64,000 bases of DNA from Rhizobacter sp. Root1221 (lineage in GTDB: Bacteria; Pseudomonadota; Gammaproteobacteria; Burkholderiales; Burkholderiaceae_C): contig NZ_LMDI01000075.1 of NCBI RefSeq assembly GCF_001425785.1, positions 1-64,000 of the forward strand, given 5' to 3'. Made by a program: the position numbers and the translations under genes. Positions 41,877-50,806 of this stretch are shown in pieces. Below the pieces are notes generated by a model that was given only the letters and a program-made list of their open reading frames with translations, was not told the DNA's origin and searched no databases. Within the stretch, counting starts at the first letter, position 1. Each line of letters starts with the position of its first letter.

Positions 41877-42560
41877 TCACGCGACGAGAAAGCGATACAG
41901 GTTGCGCAGCATCGCGGCGGTGGCGCCCCACACGAAGTAGTGCCGCGGATGGCCGTCGGCACCGCTGCCGTTCCACGGCATCGACAGGAACTCGCGGCGC
42001 CGGCCGGCAAACTCGGCAGCGTGCCAGCGGTGGTTGGCCGGGTCCATCAGGAACGCCAGCGGCACCTCGAACACCTCGGCCACCTCGAACGGATCGGCCT
42101 GGATGGAAAAGCCCGGCCTCACCAGCGCCACCACCGGTGTCACGATGAAGCCGGTGCCGGTGGTGTAGGTGGGCAGCTGCCCCAGCACGTCGACGTACTG
42201 CGGCGCGAGGCCGATCTCCTCCTGGGCCTCACGCAACGCCGTGGCCACCTCGTTGACATCCTCGGGTTCGGCCCGGCCGCCGGGGAAACTGATCTGGCCC
42301 GGGTGGTCGGTGAGGTGCGCGGTGCGCTGGGTCAGCAGCACCGTGAGCTCGTCGCGCTGCACGAGCGGCACCAGCACCGACGCATGGGCCGGCACCCGGT
42401 CGTTGAACCGCTTCTCGAGCACGATCTCGGGAGCCCACTCGGGCGGTGCACGAAAGCGCGCCCGCAGCGTGGCCGCCTGCAACTCCCCCAGGGTCACCGC
42501 CGGGAGGTGGTGATCGACGCTGACGGGCGGAAGCTGCTGGGGGTCGAAGTTGAGGGGCAT
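41877..42560 (-). CDS. NUDIX hydrolase, CoA pyrophosphatase type (NudL/YeaB)
   Basis: A 227-residue hydrolase. The Nudix box is GRAEPEDVNEVATALREAQEEIGL (consensus GX5EX7REUXEEXGU satisfied). The upstream VLLTQRTAHLTDHPGQISFPGG is the UPF0035 motif specific for CoA pyrophosphatases. Start ATG at 42560; the frame extends into the rplS terminator region and is not used. Its stop lies 35 bases from the CobD/CbiB gene on the same strand, suggesting an operon. Confidence 0.92.
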   Translation of the reverse strand: MPLNFDPQQLPPVSVDHHLPAVTLGELQAATLRARFRAPPEWAPEIVLEKRFNDRVPAHASVLVPLVQRDELTVLLTQRTAHLTDHPGQISFPGGRAEPEDVNEVATALREAQEEIGLAPQYVDVLGQLPTYTTGTGFIVTPVVALVRPGFSIQADPFEVAEVFEVPLAFLMDPANHRWHAAEFAGRRREFLSMPWNGSGADGHPRHYFVWGATAAMLRNLYRFLVA

Positions 42561-42581
42561 GATGTATTGGACGCGAAAACG

Positions 42582-42606
42582 AAAAAGCCGCCTCGTGGAG
42601 GCGGCT
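42582..42606 (-). terminator. Terminator of the rpsP-rimM-trmD-rplS operon
   Basis: On the minus strand AGCCGCCTC pairs with GAGGCGGCT around CAC and runs into TTTTTCG. A clear intrinsic terminator 43 bases after rplS and just before the NUDIX start. Confidence 0.9.
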
Positions 42607-42648
42607 TCTTCGTGCTGGGCGGGTGGACCCGGAGGGGTCCGTCCGGCC

Positions 42649-43002
42649 TCAGGCCAGCTTTTCCTTGATCCGGGCCGACTTGCCCGAACGCTGACGGAGG
42701 TAGTACAGCTTGGCACGGCGCACATCGCCGCGGCGCTTGATCTCGATGCTCGAGATCAGCGGGCTGTACAGCTGGAACGTGCGTTCCACGCCTTCGCCGC
42801 TGGAAATCTTGCGGACGATGAAGCTGGAGTTCAGGCCGCGGTTGCGCTTGGCGATGACAACACCTTCGTAGGCCTGGACGCGCTTGCGCGTTCCTTCGAC
42901 CACGTTGACGCTGACGATCACGGTGTCGCCCGGGGCGAACGGCGGGATGGTCTTGTTGAGGCGAGCAATTTCTTCTTGCTCGAGCGTTTGGATCAGGTCC
43001 AT
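42649..43002 (-). CDS. rplS: 50S ribosomal protein L19
   Basis: L19 lies at the subunit interface of the ribosome. The family sequence is complete: [56 protein letters not shown] and the basic end [16 protein letters not shown] (117 residues). Start at 43002, ten codons inside the maximal frame, as in other bacteria, with a GGAGAA site upstream. Last gene of the four-gene operon. Confidence 0.97.
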   Translation of the reverse strand: MDLIQTLEQEEIARLNKTIPPFAPGDTVIVSVNVVEGTRKRVQAYEGVVIAKRNRGLNSSFIVRKISSGEGVERTFQLYSPLISSIEIKRRGDVRRAKLYYLRQRSGKSARIKEKLA

Positions 43003-43110
43003 GTGTTCTCCTAGTGATCGTGCCAACGTCATGTTGAAAATGTGGCCGGGGTGCTCACACGGGGTGACTCACACACGGCGCGACCTGGCAGAGGATCGAA
43101 CAGCCGCTGA

Positions 43111-43863
43111 TTATAGCCCGAGATTTGCCAAAAAACGCTCGTCCGCCTTTGACAGGCGCCCTTCCCTGCGTGCGGCGTCCAGCAGATCGGGGCGGCGGCG
43201 GGCCGTCAGCTCGAGCGAGCGCTCACGGCGCCAGCGGGCAATCTGGGCGTGGTGGCCCGACATCAACACCGGTGGCACGGGCAATTCGCCCTCGGGCGTG
43301 GCGAGCACCTCGGGGCGGCTGTAGTGGGGGCAGTCGAGCAGGCCATCCTCGAAACTGTCCTGCTCGTGCGACTGGGCGTCGCCCAGCACCCCCGGCTGCA
43401 GCCGGGCCACGCCGTCGAGCAGCGCCATGGCCGGCAGTTCGCCGCCCGACAGCACGAAGTCGCCGAGGCTCAGCTCCTGGTCCACATGGCGGTCGATGAA
43501 GCGCTGGTCGATGCCCTCATAGCGGCCGCACAGCAGCACCGCGCCCGGCCCTCCGGCGAATTCGCGCATGACGGCCTGGTCGATGCGCCGGCCGGTGGGG
43601 GTGAAATGCACCACGGGCGCACCATCGGCCCGGGCGGCGCGGGCCGCGGCCAGGCAGCGTTCGAGCGGTTCCACGAGCATCACCATGCCGGGGCCGCCAC
43701 CATAGGGGCGATCATCCACGCGGCGGTAGTTGTCGTCGGCGAACTCGCGCAACGGCCACAGGTGCACGTCCACCTGCTTCGACTCGTAGGCGCGGCGGGT
43801 GACGCCGAGGGTCAGGTGCGGCGTGAACAGGTCGGGAAAGAGCGTGACGATGTCGAAGCGCAT
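43111..43863 (-). CDS. trmD: tRNA (guanine-N1)-methyltransferase
   Basis: TrmD methylates G37 of tRNAs reading CNN codons and prevents frameshifts. The knotted SPOUT fold motifs are seen: [44 protein letters not shown] and [19 protein letters not shown]. Length 250 residues. It lies 10 bases after rimM in the conserved order. Confidence 0.97.
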   Translation of the reverse strand: MRFDIVTLFPDLFTPHLTLGVTRRAYESKQVDVHLWPLREFADDNYRRVDDRPYGGGPGMVMLVEPLERCLAAARAARADGAPVVHFTPTGRRIDQAVMREFAGGPGAVLLCGRYEGIDQRFIDRHVDQELSLGDFVLSGGELPAMALLDGVARLQPGVLGDAQSHEQDSFEDGLLDCPHYSRPEVLATPEGELPVPPVLMSGHHAQIARWRRERSLELTARRRPDLLDAARREGRLSKADERFLANLGL

Positions 43864-43873
43864 CGCACGGGGG

Positions 43874-44491
43874 TCAGTAGTCGAGGCCCCAGTCGACGGT
43901 GATGCGGCGCTCGGGCAGGCTCACGTCGTCGACGTAGGCGGCCACGAACGGGATCAGGCGTTCCTCGCCGTCGGGGTTGGCTTCCGAATCGGGCTTGGCC
44001 AGGCGCAGCACGCTGTGCGGGCCGGTGTCGATCAGGCCGACCACGGTGCCCATGGGCGCGCCGTCGCGGTTCACGACGGACAGGCCGATCAGGTCGACCC
44101 AGTAGTACTCGCCGGCACGCGGCTTCGGGAACACGCCCCGGGCCAGGAAGATGCGGGCACCCCGCAGGGATTCGGCACCGGTGCGGTCATCGACCCCGCG
44201 CACTTGCGCGACGATGACGCTGCCGTGCTCACGGGAGGAGATGATGGCGATGTGAGGCGGGAATGCTGCAGCAGCACCCACGGGGCGCTTGAGCGCACCA
44301 TCCTCGGGGGGCCGGAGGTACCAGCGGCGGGCCTCCAGCAGCGCCTGGGGATCTGATGCGAAGGACTGGACCTTGACCCAGCCCTTCACACCCCAGGCGT
44401 CGAGCACACGGCCGACTTCCACCGCGTCCTCGGGCCAAGCGGGATCTTGCGCCCCGGCAGGCGAAGACACGTCGGACACGGCCGTGTTCAA
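43874..44491 (-). CDS. rimM: Ribosome maturation factor RimM
   Basis: RimM binds S19 and assists 30S head assembly. The protein has 205 residues: an N-terminal RimM barrel ([21 protein letters not shown]) and a C-terminal PRC-barrel ([33 protein letters not shown]). The two bases between rpsP and rimM indicate coupling. Confidence 0.96.
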   Translation of the reverse strand: MNTAVSDVSSPAGAQDPAWPEDAVEVGRVLDAWGVKGWVKVQSFASDPQALLEARRWYLRPPEDGALKRPVGAAAAFPPHIAIISSREHGSVIVAQVRGVDDRTGAESLRGARIFLARGVFPKPRAGEYYWVDLIGLSVVNRDGAPMGTVVGLIDTGPHSVLRLAKPDSEANPDGEERLIPFVAAYVDDVSLPERRITVDWGLDY

Positions 44492-44493
44492 CT

Positions 44494-44742
44494 TCAGGCC
44501 GAAGCCTTGGCCTGCGCCACGAGGCGAGCGACCGTAGGCGACAGCTGGGCGCCGCTGCCGGTCCAGTAGTCGATGCGGTCGAACGCCACGCGCAGCGGCT
44601 GCTCACCACCGGACGCGACCGGGTTGTAGAAACCCACGCGCTCGATGAAGCGGCCGTCGCGGCGGGTGCGCGAGTCGGCAACGACGATGTTGAAGAAAGG
44701 ACGCTTCTTGGCGCCGCCACGTGCGAGTCGGATCACGACCAT
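44494..44742 (-). CDS. rpsP: 30S ribosomal protein S16
   Basis: The 82-residue S16 begins [25 protein letters not shown], followed by [14 protein letters not shown] and [20 protein letters not shown]. Start at 44742 as in other bacteria; the longer frame is not used. First gene of the rpsP-rimM-trmD-rplS operon. Confidence 0.97.
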   Translation of the reverse strand: MVVIRLARGGAKKRPFFNIVVADSRTRRDGRFIERVGFYNPVASGGEQPLRVAFDRIDYWTGSGAQLSPTVARLVAQAKASA

Positions 44743-44892
44743 GTTGTTTCCTACGATTCTGAAAACATCCACCGCACCAGGAGACACTCAGGGCGAGCAG
44801 ACCAAAAAAACAAAAAGCCCGGGGGCCCTTTGCCATGAACATCGGCGTCGTAGATACGCCGGTCTCTCGACCGACCGCCACCGAAACCCACG

Positions 44893-44898
44893 ATTATA
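44893..44898 (-). promoter_or_regulatory. Candidate -10 box for the rpsP operon
   Basis: On the minus strand TATAAT lies at these positions, about 150 bases upstream of the S16 start, preceded by no clear -35 hexamer. It fits a sigma-70 promoter with an extended leader. The GNAT gene starts 28 bases away on the other strand, so the region is divergent. Confidence 0.45.
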
Positions 44899-44926
44899 AA
44901 CTCATGCTTTCCCCTCACAGCGCCTC

Positions 44927-45463
44927 ATGACCCCTGAAATTGCATCCATCCGGGCCAGCACGGCCTCGGACGCCCCTGCGATGGCCCGCATTTACGCTTG
45001 GCACGTGCAAAACGGCACAGGCACGTTCGAGACCGACGTCCCCGATGCCGCCGAGATCGCGTCGCGCCGCGAGGCCGTCGTCTCGAAGGGCCTGCCCTGG
45101 CTCGTCGCCGAGCGCGACGGCGAGTTGCTGGGCTACGCCTACGCGAACCACTTCCGCCCGCGCGGCGCGTACCGCTTCTGCCTCGAGGATTCCATCTACC
45201 TGTCCGAGGCGGCCCGCGGCCAGGGCCTCGGCACCCGGCTGCTGCAGGCATTGATCGACCAGGGTGAGGCCCTGGGTGCCCGGCAGATGCTCGCGGTGAT
45301 CGGGGACTCGGCGAACCTCGCGTCCATCGGCGTGCACCGCCGGCTGGGCTTCGAGCACACCGGCGTGATGAAGTCCGTGGGCTGGAAACTCGGTGCGTGG
45401 CGCGACGTGGTGATCATGCAACGTGCGCTGGGCACGGGCGGCGAACAACCGGCCGGGGATTGA
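44927..45463 (+). CDS. GNAT N-acetyltransferase (phosphinothricin acetyltransferase-like)
   Basis: A 178-residue acetyl-CoA-dependent transferase. The motifs ASDAPAMARIYAWHVQNGTGTFE, GYAYANHFRPRGAYRFCLEDSIYL, ARGQGLGTRLLQALI (acetyl-CoA loop) and HRRLGFEHTGVMKSVGWKLGAWRDVVIMQ place it with PAT/Bar-like enzymes acting on phosphinothricin, methionine sulfoximine or amino acids. The natural substrate is unknown. Four bases separate it from the next gene. Confidence 0.94.
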   Translation: MTPEIASIRASTASDAPAMARIYAWHVQNGTGTFETDVPDAAEIASRREAVVSKGLPWLVAERDGELLGYAYANHFRPRGAYRFCLEDSIYLSEAARGQGLGTRLLQALIDQGEALGARQMLAVIGDSANLASIGVHRRLGFEHTGVMKSVGWKLGAWRDVVIMQRALGTGGEQPAGD

Positions 45464-45467
45464 CGCG

Positions 45468-45926
45468 ATGACCGGCTACAAATCGAAGACGCTGGCCACC
45501 TGGCTCGCCTTCCTCGGCGGCGGCTTCGGCCTGCACCGGTTCTACCTGTTCGGCCTGCGCGACGTGTGGGGCTGGCTGTGGGCGGTGGTCACGCTGATCG
45601 GCATCCAGGGACTGCAGCGGCACCTGCACGTGGGGCAGGACGACCACGTGGCGTGGCTGCTGCTGCCCGTGCTGGGCTTTTCACTGTCGGCCGGCGCGCT
45701 GATGGCGCTGGTCTACGGCCTGATGCCCGACGAGAAATGGAATGCCCGCTTCAACCCGGAGGGGCCCGAACACCAGGCCGGCTGGGCCGTGGTGTTCGGT
45801 GTGGTGCTCGCGCTGCTCGTGGGCGCCGGCATCCTGATGTCGGCCATCGCGTTCAGCGCGCAGCGGTACTTCGAGTACAGCGCGGAAACACCGTCTCAGG
45901 TGAAGAGCGACAGGCTCAGCCAGTAG
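45468..45926 (+). CDS. TM2-domain membrane protein
   Basis: A 152-residue protein starting MTGYKSKTLATWLAFLGGGFGLHRFYLFG, a TM2 domain signature (two helices joined by a short DRFYLG-like turn), followed by two further helices (LLLPVLGFSLSAGALMALVYG, AVVFGVVLALLVGAGILMSAI). Function unknown. Its 3' end overlaps the convergent phosphate transporter gene by 31 bases. Confidence 0.85.
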   Translation: MTGYKSKTLATWLAFLGGGFGLHRFYLFGLRDVWGWLWAVVTLIGIQGLQRHLHVGQDDHVAWLLLPVLGFSLSAGALMALVYGLMPDEKWNARFNPEGPEHQAGWAVVFGVVLALLVGAGILMSAIAFSAQRYFEYSAETPSQVKSDRLSQ

Positions 45927-46909
45927 AAGATCGCGGCGACGAAGGCGGACGCGGGGATCGTGAAGATCCACGCCCACACGATGTTGCCGGCCACCCCCCA
46001 CCGCACGGCGGAGGCGCGGCGCACCGAGCCCACGCCCACGATGGCGCCGGTGATGGTGTGGGTGGTGGACACGGGCACACCCATGGCGGTGGCGAGGAAC
46101 AGCGTCATGGCCCCGCCCGCCTCGGCGCAGAAGCCGCCCACGGGTTTGAGCTTCGTGATCTTCTGGCCCATCGTCTTGACGATGCGCCAGCCCCCGAACA
46201 GCGTGCCGAGGCCGATGGCCAGGTAGCAGATCCAGATCACCCAGGTGGGCGGCAAGGCGTCGGTGCTCGACGTGTACCCGGTGGCGATCAGCAGCATCCA
46301 GATGATGCCGATGGTCTTCTGCGCGTCGTTGCCGCCGTGGCCCAGGCTGTACATGCCGGCCGAGGCCAGCTGCAGCCGGCGGAACCAGTTGTCCACCCGC
46401 AGCGGCGACGACCGCCGGCAGATCCAGGCCACCGCCACCATCAGCAGCGAGCCGAGCACGAAACCGAGCACCGGCGAGACGAAGATGAAGGCCACGACCT
46501 TCAGCACGCCGGTACCGTCGAGCGCGCCGATGCCGGCCTTGCCGATGACCGCACCGCAGATGCCCCCGATCAGCGCGTGCGACGAGCTGGACGGGATGCC
46601 ATAGAGCCAGGTGATGACGTTCCACGTGATGGCGCCGATCAGCGCGCCGAACACGACGTGGTGATCGACCACCCCGGGCTGCACGATGCCCTTGCCCACC
46701 GTGGCGGCCACGTTCAGGTGGAACACCATGATGGCGATCACGTTGAAGAACGCGGCGAAGGCCACCGCCTGCTGGGGCTTGAGCACCCCGGTGGACACCA
46801 CGGTGGCGATCGAATTCGCCGCGTCGTGGAAGCCGTTCATGAAGTCGAAGATGACGGCCAGGGCGACCAGCATCACCACCACCCAGAAGTGGACCGGGAC
46901 CGATTCCAT
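45896..46909 (-). CDS. pit: Inorganic phosphate transporter, PiT family
   Basis: A low-affinity phosphate/cation symporter of 337 residues with about ten helices. The two internally repeated PiT motifs are NGFHDAANSIATVVSTG near the N terminus and GHGGNDAQKTIGII in the middle. It lies 22 bases downstream of a DUF47 gene, the classical pairing in which the PhoU-like protein modulates the transporter. Confidence 0.94.
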   Translation of the reverse strand: MESVPVHFWVVVMLVALAVIFDFMNGFHDAANSIATVVSTGVLKPQQAVAFAAFFNVIAIMVFHLNVAATVGKGIVQPGVVDHHVVFGALIGAITWNVITWLYGIPSSSSHALIGGICGAVIGKAGIGALDGTGVLKVVAFIFVSPVLGFVLGSLLMVAVAWICRRSSPLRVDNWFRRLQLASAGMYSLGHGGNDAQKTIGIIWMLLIATGYTSSTDALPPTWVIWICYLAIGLGTLFGGWRIVKTMGQKITKLKPVGGFCAEAGGAMTLFLATAMGVPVSTTHTITGAIVGVGSVRRASAVRWGVAGNIVWAWIFTIPASAFVAAIFYWLSLSLFT

Positions 46910-46931
46910 TCGTCGAAGCTCCGCCTGCGGA

Positions 46932-47579
46932 TCAGGAATTCTCGAGGACGACGCCCTCGATCAGGTTCGCCACATCCTCGCAGCGGTCGGAGATGGATTC
47001 GAGCTGCTCGTAGATGGCCTTGAGCTTGATCAGCTCGCGCACGTCGGTTTCCTCGCGGAACAGCTTCGACATGGCCGAACGCATCACGCGGTCGGCATCG
47101 GATTCGAGCTTGTCGATCTCCTCGCAGGTCTTGATGGCGGCTTCGGCCACGTCGCTGCGGCTCAGTTGCGCGAGCAGCGAGACGGCATGCTGCACGCGTT
47201 CGCAGCACTTCGCGCTCAACTCGCCCAGGCGGATGACCTCCTCGGTCATGCTGCGCACGTCGTACAGCTGCATGGTTTCGGTGGCGTCCTGCAGCAGGTC
47301 GACGATGTCGTCCATCGCGTTGATCAGGCCGTGGATCTGCTCGCGGTCGATCGGGGTGATGAAGGTCTTGTGCAACAGGCGGTTGACCTCGGCCGTGACC
47401 TTGTCGGCAGCACGCTCGGCGCCCACCACCTCACCGGCGTACTTCTCGCGCAGCTCGAGGTTCCCGTAGTTCTCGATCATCAGCATGAAGGCGCGGGCAC
47501 CTTCGGTGATGAACGCGGCATGCTGGTTGAAAAGCTCGAAGAAATTGCCTTCGCGTGGCAGCAACTTGCCGAAAAACAT
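46932..47579 (-). CDS. DUF47 family PhoU-like protein
   Basis: A 215-residue all-helical cytoplasmic protein. MFFGKLLPREGNFFELFNQHA, ADKVTAEVNRLLHKTFITPIDREQIHGLINAMDDIVD and a metal-site-type DRCEDVANLIEG end identify the family. It probably regulates the co-operonic PiT transporter. Confidence 0.93.
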   Translation of the reverse strand: MFFGKLLPREGNFFELFNQHAAFITEGARAFMLMIENYGNLELREKYAGEVVGAERAADKVTAEVNRLLHKTFITPIDREQIHGLINAMDDIVDLLQDATETMQLYDVRSMTEEVIRLGELSAKCCERVQHAVSLLAQLSRSDVAEAAIKTCEEIDKLESDADRVMRSAMSKLFREETDVRELIKLKAIYEQLESISDRCEDVANLIEGVVLENS

Positions 47580-47693
47580 GATGGGGAATCTCCAAAAAGC
47601 CTGGGAGCGAAGGAATTTTCGCGGTGCGTCCCGTGAATGTCACGGAATCGTCATCAAAAGTGGCAGGCGTGGAGTGTAAGGGCCCCGGGAGCC

Positions 47694-48356
47694 TCAACTC
47701 AGGCGGGGTTCGTCCGGCGCCCCCAAAAATGCACGCGGCCCGGTGATCGCGCCGATCTGGCCGATGAGCCGCTGGAAGTCCGCCTCCCGGCCGGCGGGAT
47801 GGAAGTGTTCCGTCTGCACCACGAGCACCGGCGCACCGTCGAAGGTTTCGAAATACGTGGCGTACGCGGCCACCAGGCGCTCCAGGTAAGCCGCGTCGAT
47901 GCGCTGCTCGATGGCGATGCCGCGCCGCTGGATGCGCGACAGCAGCGTGAACACCGGCGCCTGCAGCCAGATGATGAGGTCGGGCTGCGGCACCCGCGCC
48001 TCGGCCTGCCCATACATCTGGCCGTACAGCGTGAACTCGTCGTCGCTCAGCGTCATGCGGGCGAACAGCGCGTCCTTCGCGAACATGAAGTCGCTGACGA
48101 CGGCCGGCGAAAACATGCCGGGCTGCGCGAGCGCCGCCACCTGGCGCAGCCGCTGGAACAGGAAGAACACCTGCGTCTGGAACGCGTAGCCGGCGGGGTC
48201 GTCGTAGTAGCGGCCGAGGTACGGGTTGTCACCGGCCTGCTCCAGCAGCAGTTCCGCGCCGAAGTGGGCCGCGAGGCGCCGCGCGAGCGTGGTCTTGCCC
48301 ACGCCGATGGCCCCCTCGATGGCGATGTGGCGGAAGCGGCTCACGGCGGGCTCCAT
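47694..48356 (-). CDS. Deoxynucleoside kinase
   Basis: A 220-residue dNK/dGK-type kinase that phosphorylates deoxynucleosides for salvage. P-loop EGAIGVGKTTLARRLA, substrate motif DFMFAKDALFARMTL and the lid region with SRIQRRGIAIEQRI are visible. Start at 48356, just before SRFRHIAIEG; the frame continues upstream with no support. Twenty bases separate it from the DUF486 gene. Confidence 0.92.
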   Translation of the reverse strand: MEPAVSRFRHIAIEGAIGVGKTTLARRLAAHFGAELLLEQAGDNPYLGRYYDDPAGYAFQTQVFFLFQRLRQVAALAQPGMFSPAVVSDFMFAKDALFARMTLSDDEFTLYGQMYGQAEARVPQPDLIIWLQAPVFTLLSRIQRRGIAIEQRIDAAYLERLVAAYATYFETFDGAPVLVVQTEHFHPAGREADFQRLIGQIGAITGPRAFLGAPDEPRLS

Positions 48357-48376
48357 CGCATGCGCCTCCCGGTGCC

Positions 48377-48727
48377 TCAACGAAAGATGAAGTACACCGC
48401 CCCCACCATGCACAGGCCGGCCCACACGAAGTCGAGCTTGAACGGCTGGTCCATGTAGAGCACCGCAAACGGCACGAACACGGCCAGCGTGACGACCTCC
48501 TGGGTGATCTTGAGCTGGGCGAGCGACAACCCGCCGGCGTGGCCGACGCGGTTGGCCGGCACCTGCAGCAGGTATTCGAACAGCGCGATGCCCCAGCTAA
48601 TGAGCGCCGCGGTGAACCAGGGCCGATCGGCGAGGTTCTTCAGGTGGCCGTACCAGGCGAAGGTCATGAACACGTTCGACCCGACCAGGAGCACGACCGT
48701 CTGGAGGGTCACCGGGAAGCCGTTCAT
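48377..48727 (-). CDS. DMT-like DUF486 membrane protein
   Basis: A 116-residue protein with four hydrophobic helices (LQTVVLLVGSNVFMTFAWYGHL, AALISWGIALFEYLLQVPANRVG, LSLAQLKITQEVVTLAVFVPFAV, FVWAGLCMVGAVYFIF), the whole DUF486 family sequence. It resembles half of a drug/metabolite transporter. Its start overlaps the folK stop by four bases. Confidence 0.92.
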   Translation of the reverse strand: MNGFPVTLQTVVLLVGSNVFMTFAWYGHLKNLADRPWFTAALISWGIALFEYLLQVPANRVGHAGGLSLAQLKITQEVVTLAVFVPFAVLYMDQPFKLDFVWAGLCMVGAVYFIFR

Positions 48728-49206
48728 GGCACGAACCTTTCGATGCGCTGGTGGGCGACGCCGGCCAGCAGGGTGCGGACCGCACCGCGCCCGGGCACCT
48801 CGAGGTGCGGCGCGATGTCGGCGAGGGGGACGAGCACGAACGCCCGTTCGTGCAGGCGGGGATGGGGCACCGTGAGCTCGGGGGTGTCGATCTGTGCGGG
48901 CCCGTGCAGGAGCAAGTCCAGGTCCAGGGTGCGCGGCGCGTTGCGGTGGGACCGCTCGCGGCCGTGCGCCTGCTCGAGGGCGTGCAGCGCGGCCAGCAGC
49001 TCACCGGGCGGGAGGTCGGTGTCGAGCGCCACCACCGCGTTCAGGAAATCGGGGCCGGTGGCGTCCACCGGCGCCGTGCGGTACACCGGCGACCGGGCCG
49101 CGAGGTGCGTGCCCGGCAGGCGAGCCAGCGCATCGACCGCTGCCTCGAGGGCCGCGGCAGCCTGCCCCAGGTTGGCGCCGAGCCCCACGTACGCCGTCAC
49201 CGTCAT
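48724..49206 (-). CDS. folK: HPPK, 6-hydroxymethyl-7,8-dihydropterin pyrophosphokinase
   Basis: A 160-residue enzyme of folate synthesis that transfers pyrophosphate from ATP. VGLGANLGQA, SPVYRTAPVDATGPDFLNAVV, RTLDLDLLLHG and the PHPRLHERAFVLVPLADI signature are complete. Start at 49206 with AGGAG upstream; the longer frame is antisense-like and rich in Arg/Thr. It lies 34 bases after pcnB. Confidence 0.95.
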   Translation of the reverse strand: MTVTAYVGLGANLGQAAAALEAAVDALARLPGTHLAARSPVYRTAPVDATGPDFLNAVVALDTDLPPGELLAALHALEQAHGRERSHRNAPRTLDLDLLLHGPAQIDTPELTVPHPRLHERAFVLVPLADIAPHLEVPGRGAVRTLLAGVAHQRIERFVP

Positions 49207-49240
49207 GGCCGGACTCCTGGCACGCCGCTCGGCCGGACCG

Positions 49241-50806
49241 TCAACCTGCGTCCGGGGCCGCGCCCGCGGGCTTGCGGCGGCGGCGGCGGCGCTTGCGCGG
49301 GGCGTCGGTGCTGTCGCTGTCGCTGTCGCTGTCGCTCGGGGGCAAGTCGTCTTCGTCGTCCTGCGGTGCCGGCGAGGGCGCCGCACCCGAACCTGCGCTC
49401 GCACCCGCGGCACGCGGTGCACGGCGTTCGGTCTTGCGGATCTCCTGGATCATGTGCGGGCGATCTTCCGGATCAGCCTGGGAGAAGTCTTCCCACCAGG
49501 TGGCCAGTGCCGGGTCGATCTCGCCCGAGTCGGCCCGCAGGCGAAGGAAGTCGAACCCGGCGCGGAAGCGGGGCTGCTCGACGAGGGTCAGCGGCCCGTT
49601 GCCCACCCGGCGATCGAAGCGCGGCTGCATGAGCCAGATGTCGCGCATGTCGGCGCCCAGCTTGCCACCCCCGGAGATGTCGCCGATGCGCGAGTTGAAC
49701 ACCGCATCCACCGCCTGCTGCAGCGCCGGGAACGACGCCTCGCCGCGCTTCTTCAGCCGGGTCCAGCCGTCCTGCACGTCGTGCCACAGCATGCAGGCGA
49801 GCATGAAACTCGGCGCCACCGGCTTGCCTTCGCCCACGCGGCGGTCGGTGTCGGCCAGCGCGGCGTTGACGAACCTGGCGCGCTCGGGGTACTTGGCGCC
49901 GGTGTCGATCACCAGGTCGAGGATCGGGAAGAAGCCCAACCCGCCGCCGGCGAGGCCCTGCTTCTTCAGTTCCTCGATGCTCGCGAGCGCATGGCCCGTC
50001 TGCAGCAGCTTGATCATTTCGTCGAACGTGCGCGACGCGGGCACGCTCTGCAGCAGCGAGGCCATCTCGCGGATGGGGGCGCGGGTCTTGGGCTCGATGG
50101 CAAAACCGAGCTTCGCGGCAAACCGCACCACACGCACGATGCGCACCGGGTCCTCGCGGTAGCGGGTGGCCGGGTCGCCGATCATCCGCAGCACCTTCTT
50201 CTTCGCGTCCTTGATGCCGCCGTGGTAGTCGACGACGATCTGGCTCTGCGGGTCGTAGTACATCGCATTGACGGTGAAGTCGCGGCGAGCGGCGTCCTCG
50301 ATCTGGGGGCCCCACACGTTGTCGCGCAGCACACGCCCGGCGGCATCGACCACGTGGGTCTTGCCGGCCAGCTCGCCCTTCGAGGTCTTCTCGTTGCCGG
50401 TGACCTGTTCGGCCGCCGCGGCATCCATCACCGCGCGGAACGTGGAGACTTCGATCACCTCGTGGTCACGGCCGCGGCCGAACACCACGTGCACGATGCG
50501 AAAGCGCCGGCCGATGATGAACGCACGCCGGAACAGGCCCTTGACCTGCTCGGGCGTGGCGTTGGTGGCCACGTCGAAGTCCTTCGGGCGCAGACCCACC
50601 AGCAGGTCGCGCACCGCGCCTCCCACGATGTAGGCCTCGAAGCCCGCGTCGGCCAGCGTCTTGACCACGCGGATCGCGTTGTCGTCGACGAGGCCGAGGT
50701 CGATGCCGTGTTCGGCCGCCTCGACCTCCACACGCTTGCCCTTGGCCGCCTTGACGGTGGTTGCGCTCGGTTTGCCGAGCAGCTTGTCGATGAATTTTTT
50801 GATCAT
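49241..50806 (-). CDS. pcnB: Poly(A) polymerase I
   Basis: A 521-residue nucleotidyltransferase that adds poly(A) tails to RNA for decay. The catalytic motif is VGGAVRDLLVGLRPKDFDVATNA, followed by RRFRIVHVVFGR, RRDFTVNAMYY and RYREDPVRIVRVVRFAAKLGF. The C-terminal tail is disordered: an Asp/Ser repeat, then KRRRRRRK, typical of RNA-binding ends in betaproteobacterial PcnB. The Asp/Ser run is encoded by four copies of CTGTCG (49311-49334). The start overlaps the stop of the HAD gene by four bases. Confidence 0.95.
   Translation of the reverse strand: MIKKFIDKLLGKPSATTVKAAKGKRVEVEAAEHGIDLGLVDDNAIRVVKTLADAGFEAYIVGGAVRDLLVGLRPKDFDVATNATPEQVKGLFRRAFIIGRRFRIVHVVFGRGRDHEVIEVSTFRAVMDAAAAEQVTGNEKTSKGELAGKTHVVDAAGRVLRDNVWGPQIEDAARRDFTVNAMYYDPQSQIVVDYHGGIKDAKKKVLRMIGDPATRYREDPVRIVRVVRFAAKLGFAIEPKTRAPIREMASLLQSVPASRTFDEMIKLLQTGHALASIEELKKQGLAGGGLGFFPILDLVIDTGAKYPERARFVNAALADTDRRVGEGKPVAPSFMLACMLWHDVQDGWTRLKKRGEASFPALQQAVDAVFNSRIGDISGGGKLGADMRDIWLMQPRFDRRVGNGPLTLVEQPRFRAGFDFLRLRADSGEIDPALATWWEDFSQADPEDRPHMIQEIRKTERRAPRAAGASAGSGAAPSPAPQDDEDDLPPSDSDSDSDSTDAPRKRRRRRRKPAGAAPDAG

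Noticed and set aside
44805-44835. Terminator near the rpsP promoter (A-rich run beside GCCCGGGGGCCC)
   Set aside because: The arms do not pair beyond a few bases with a usable loop, so I do not call it.
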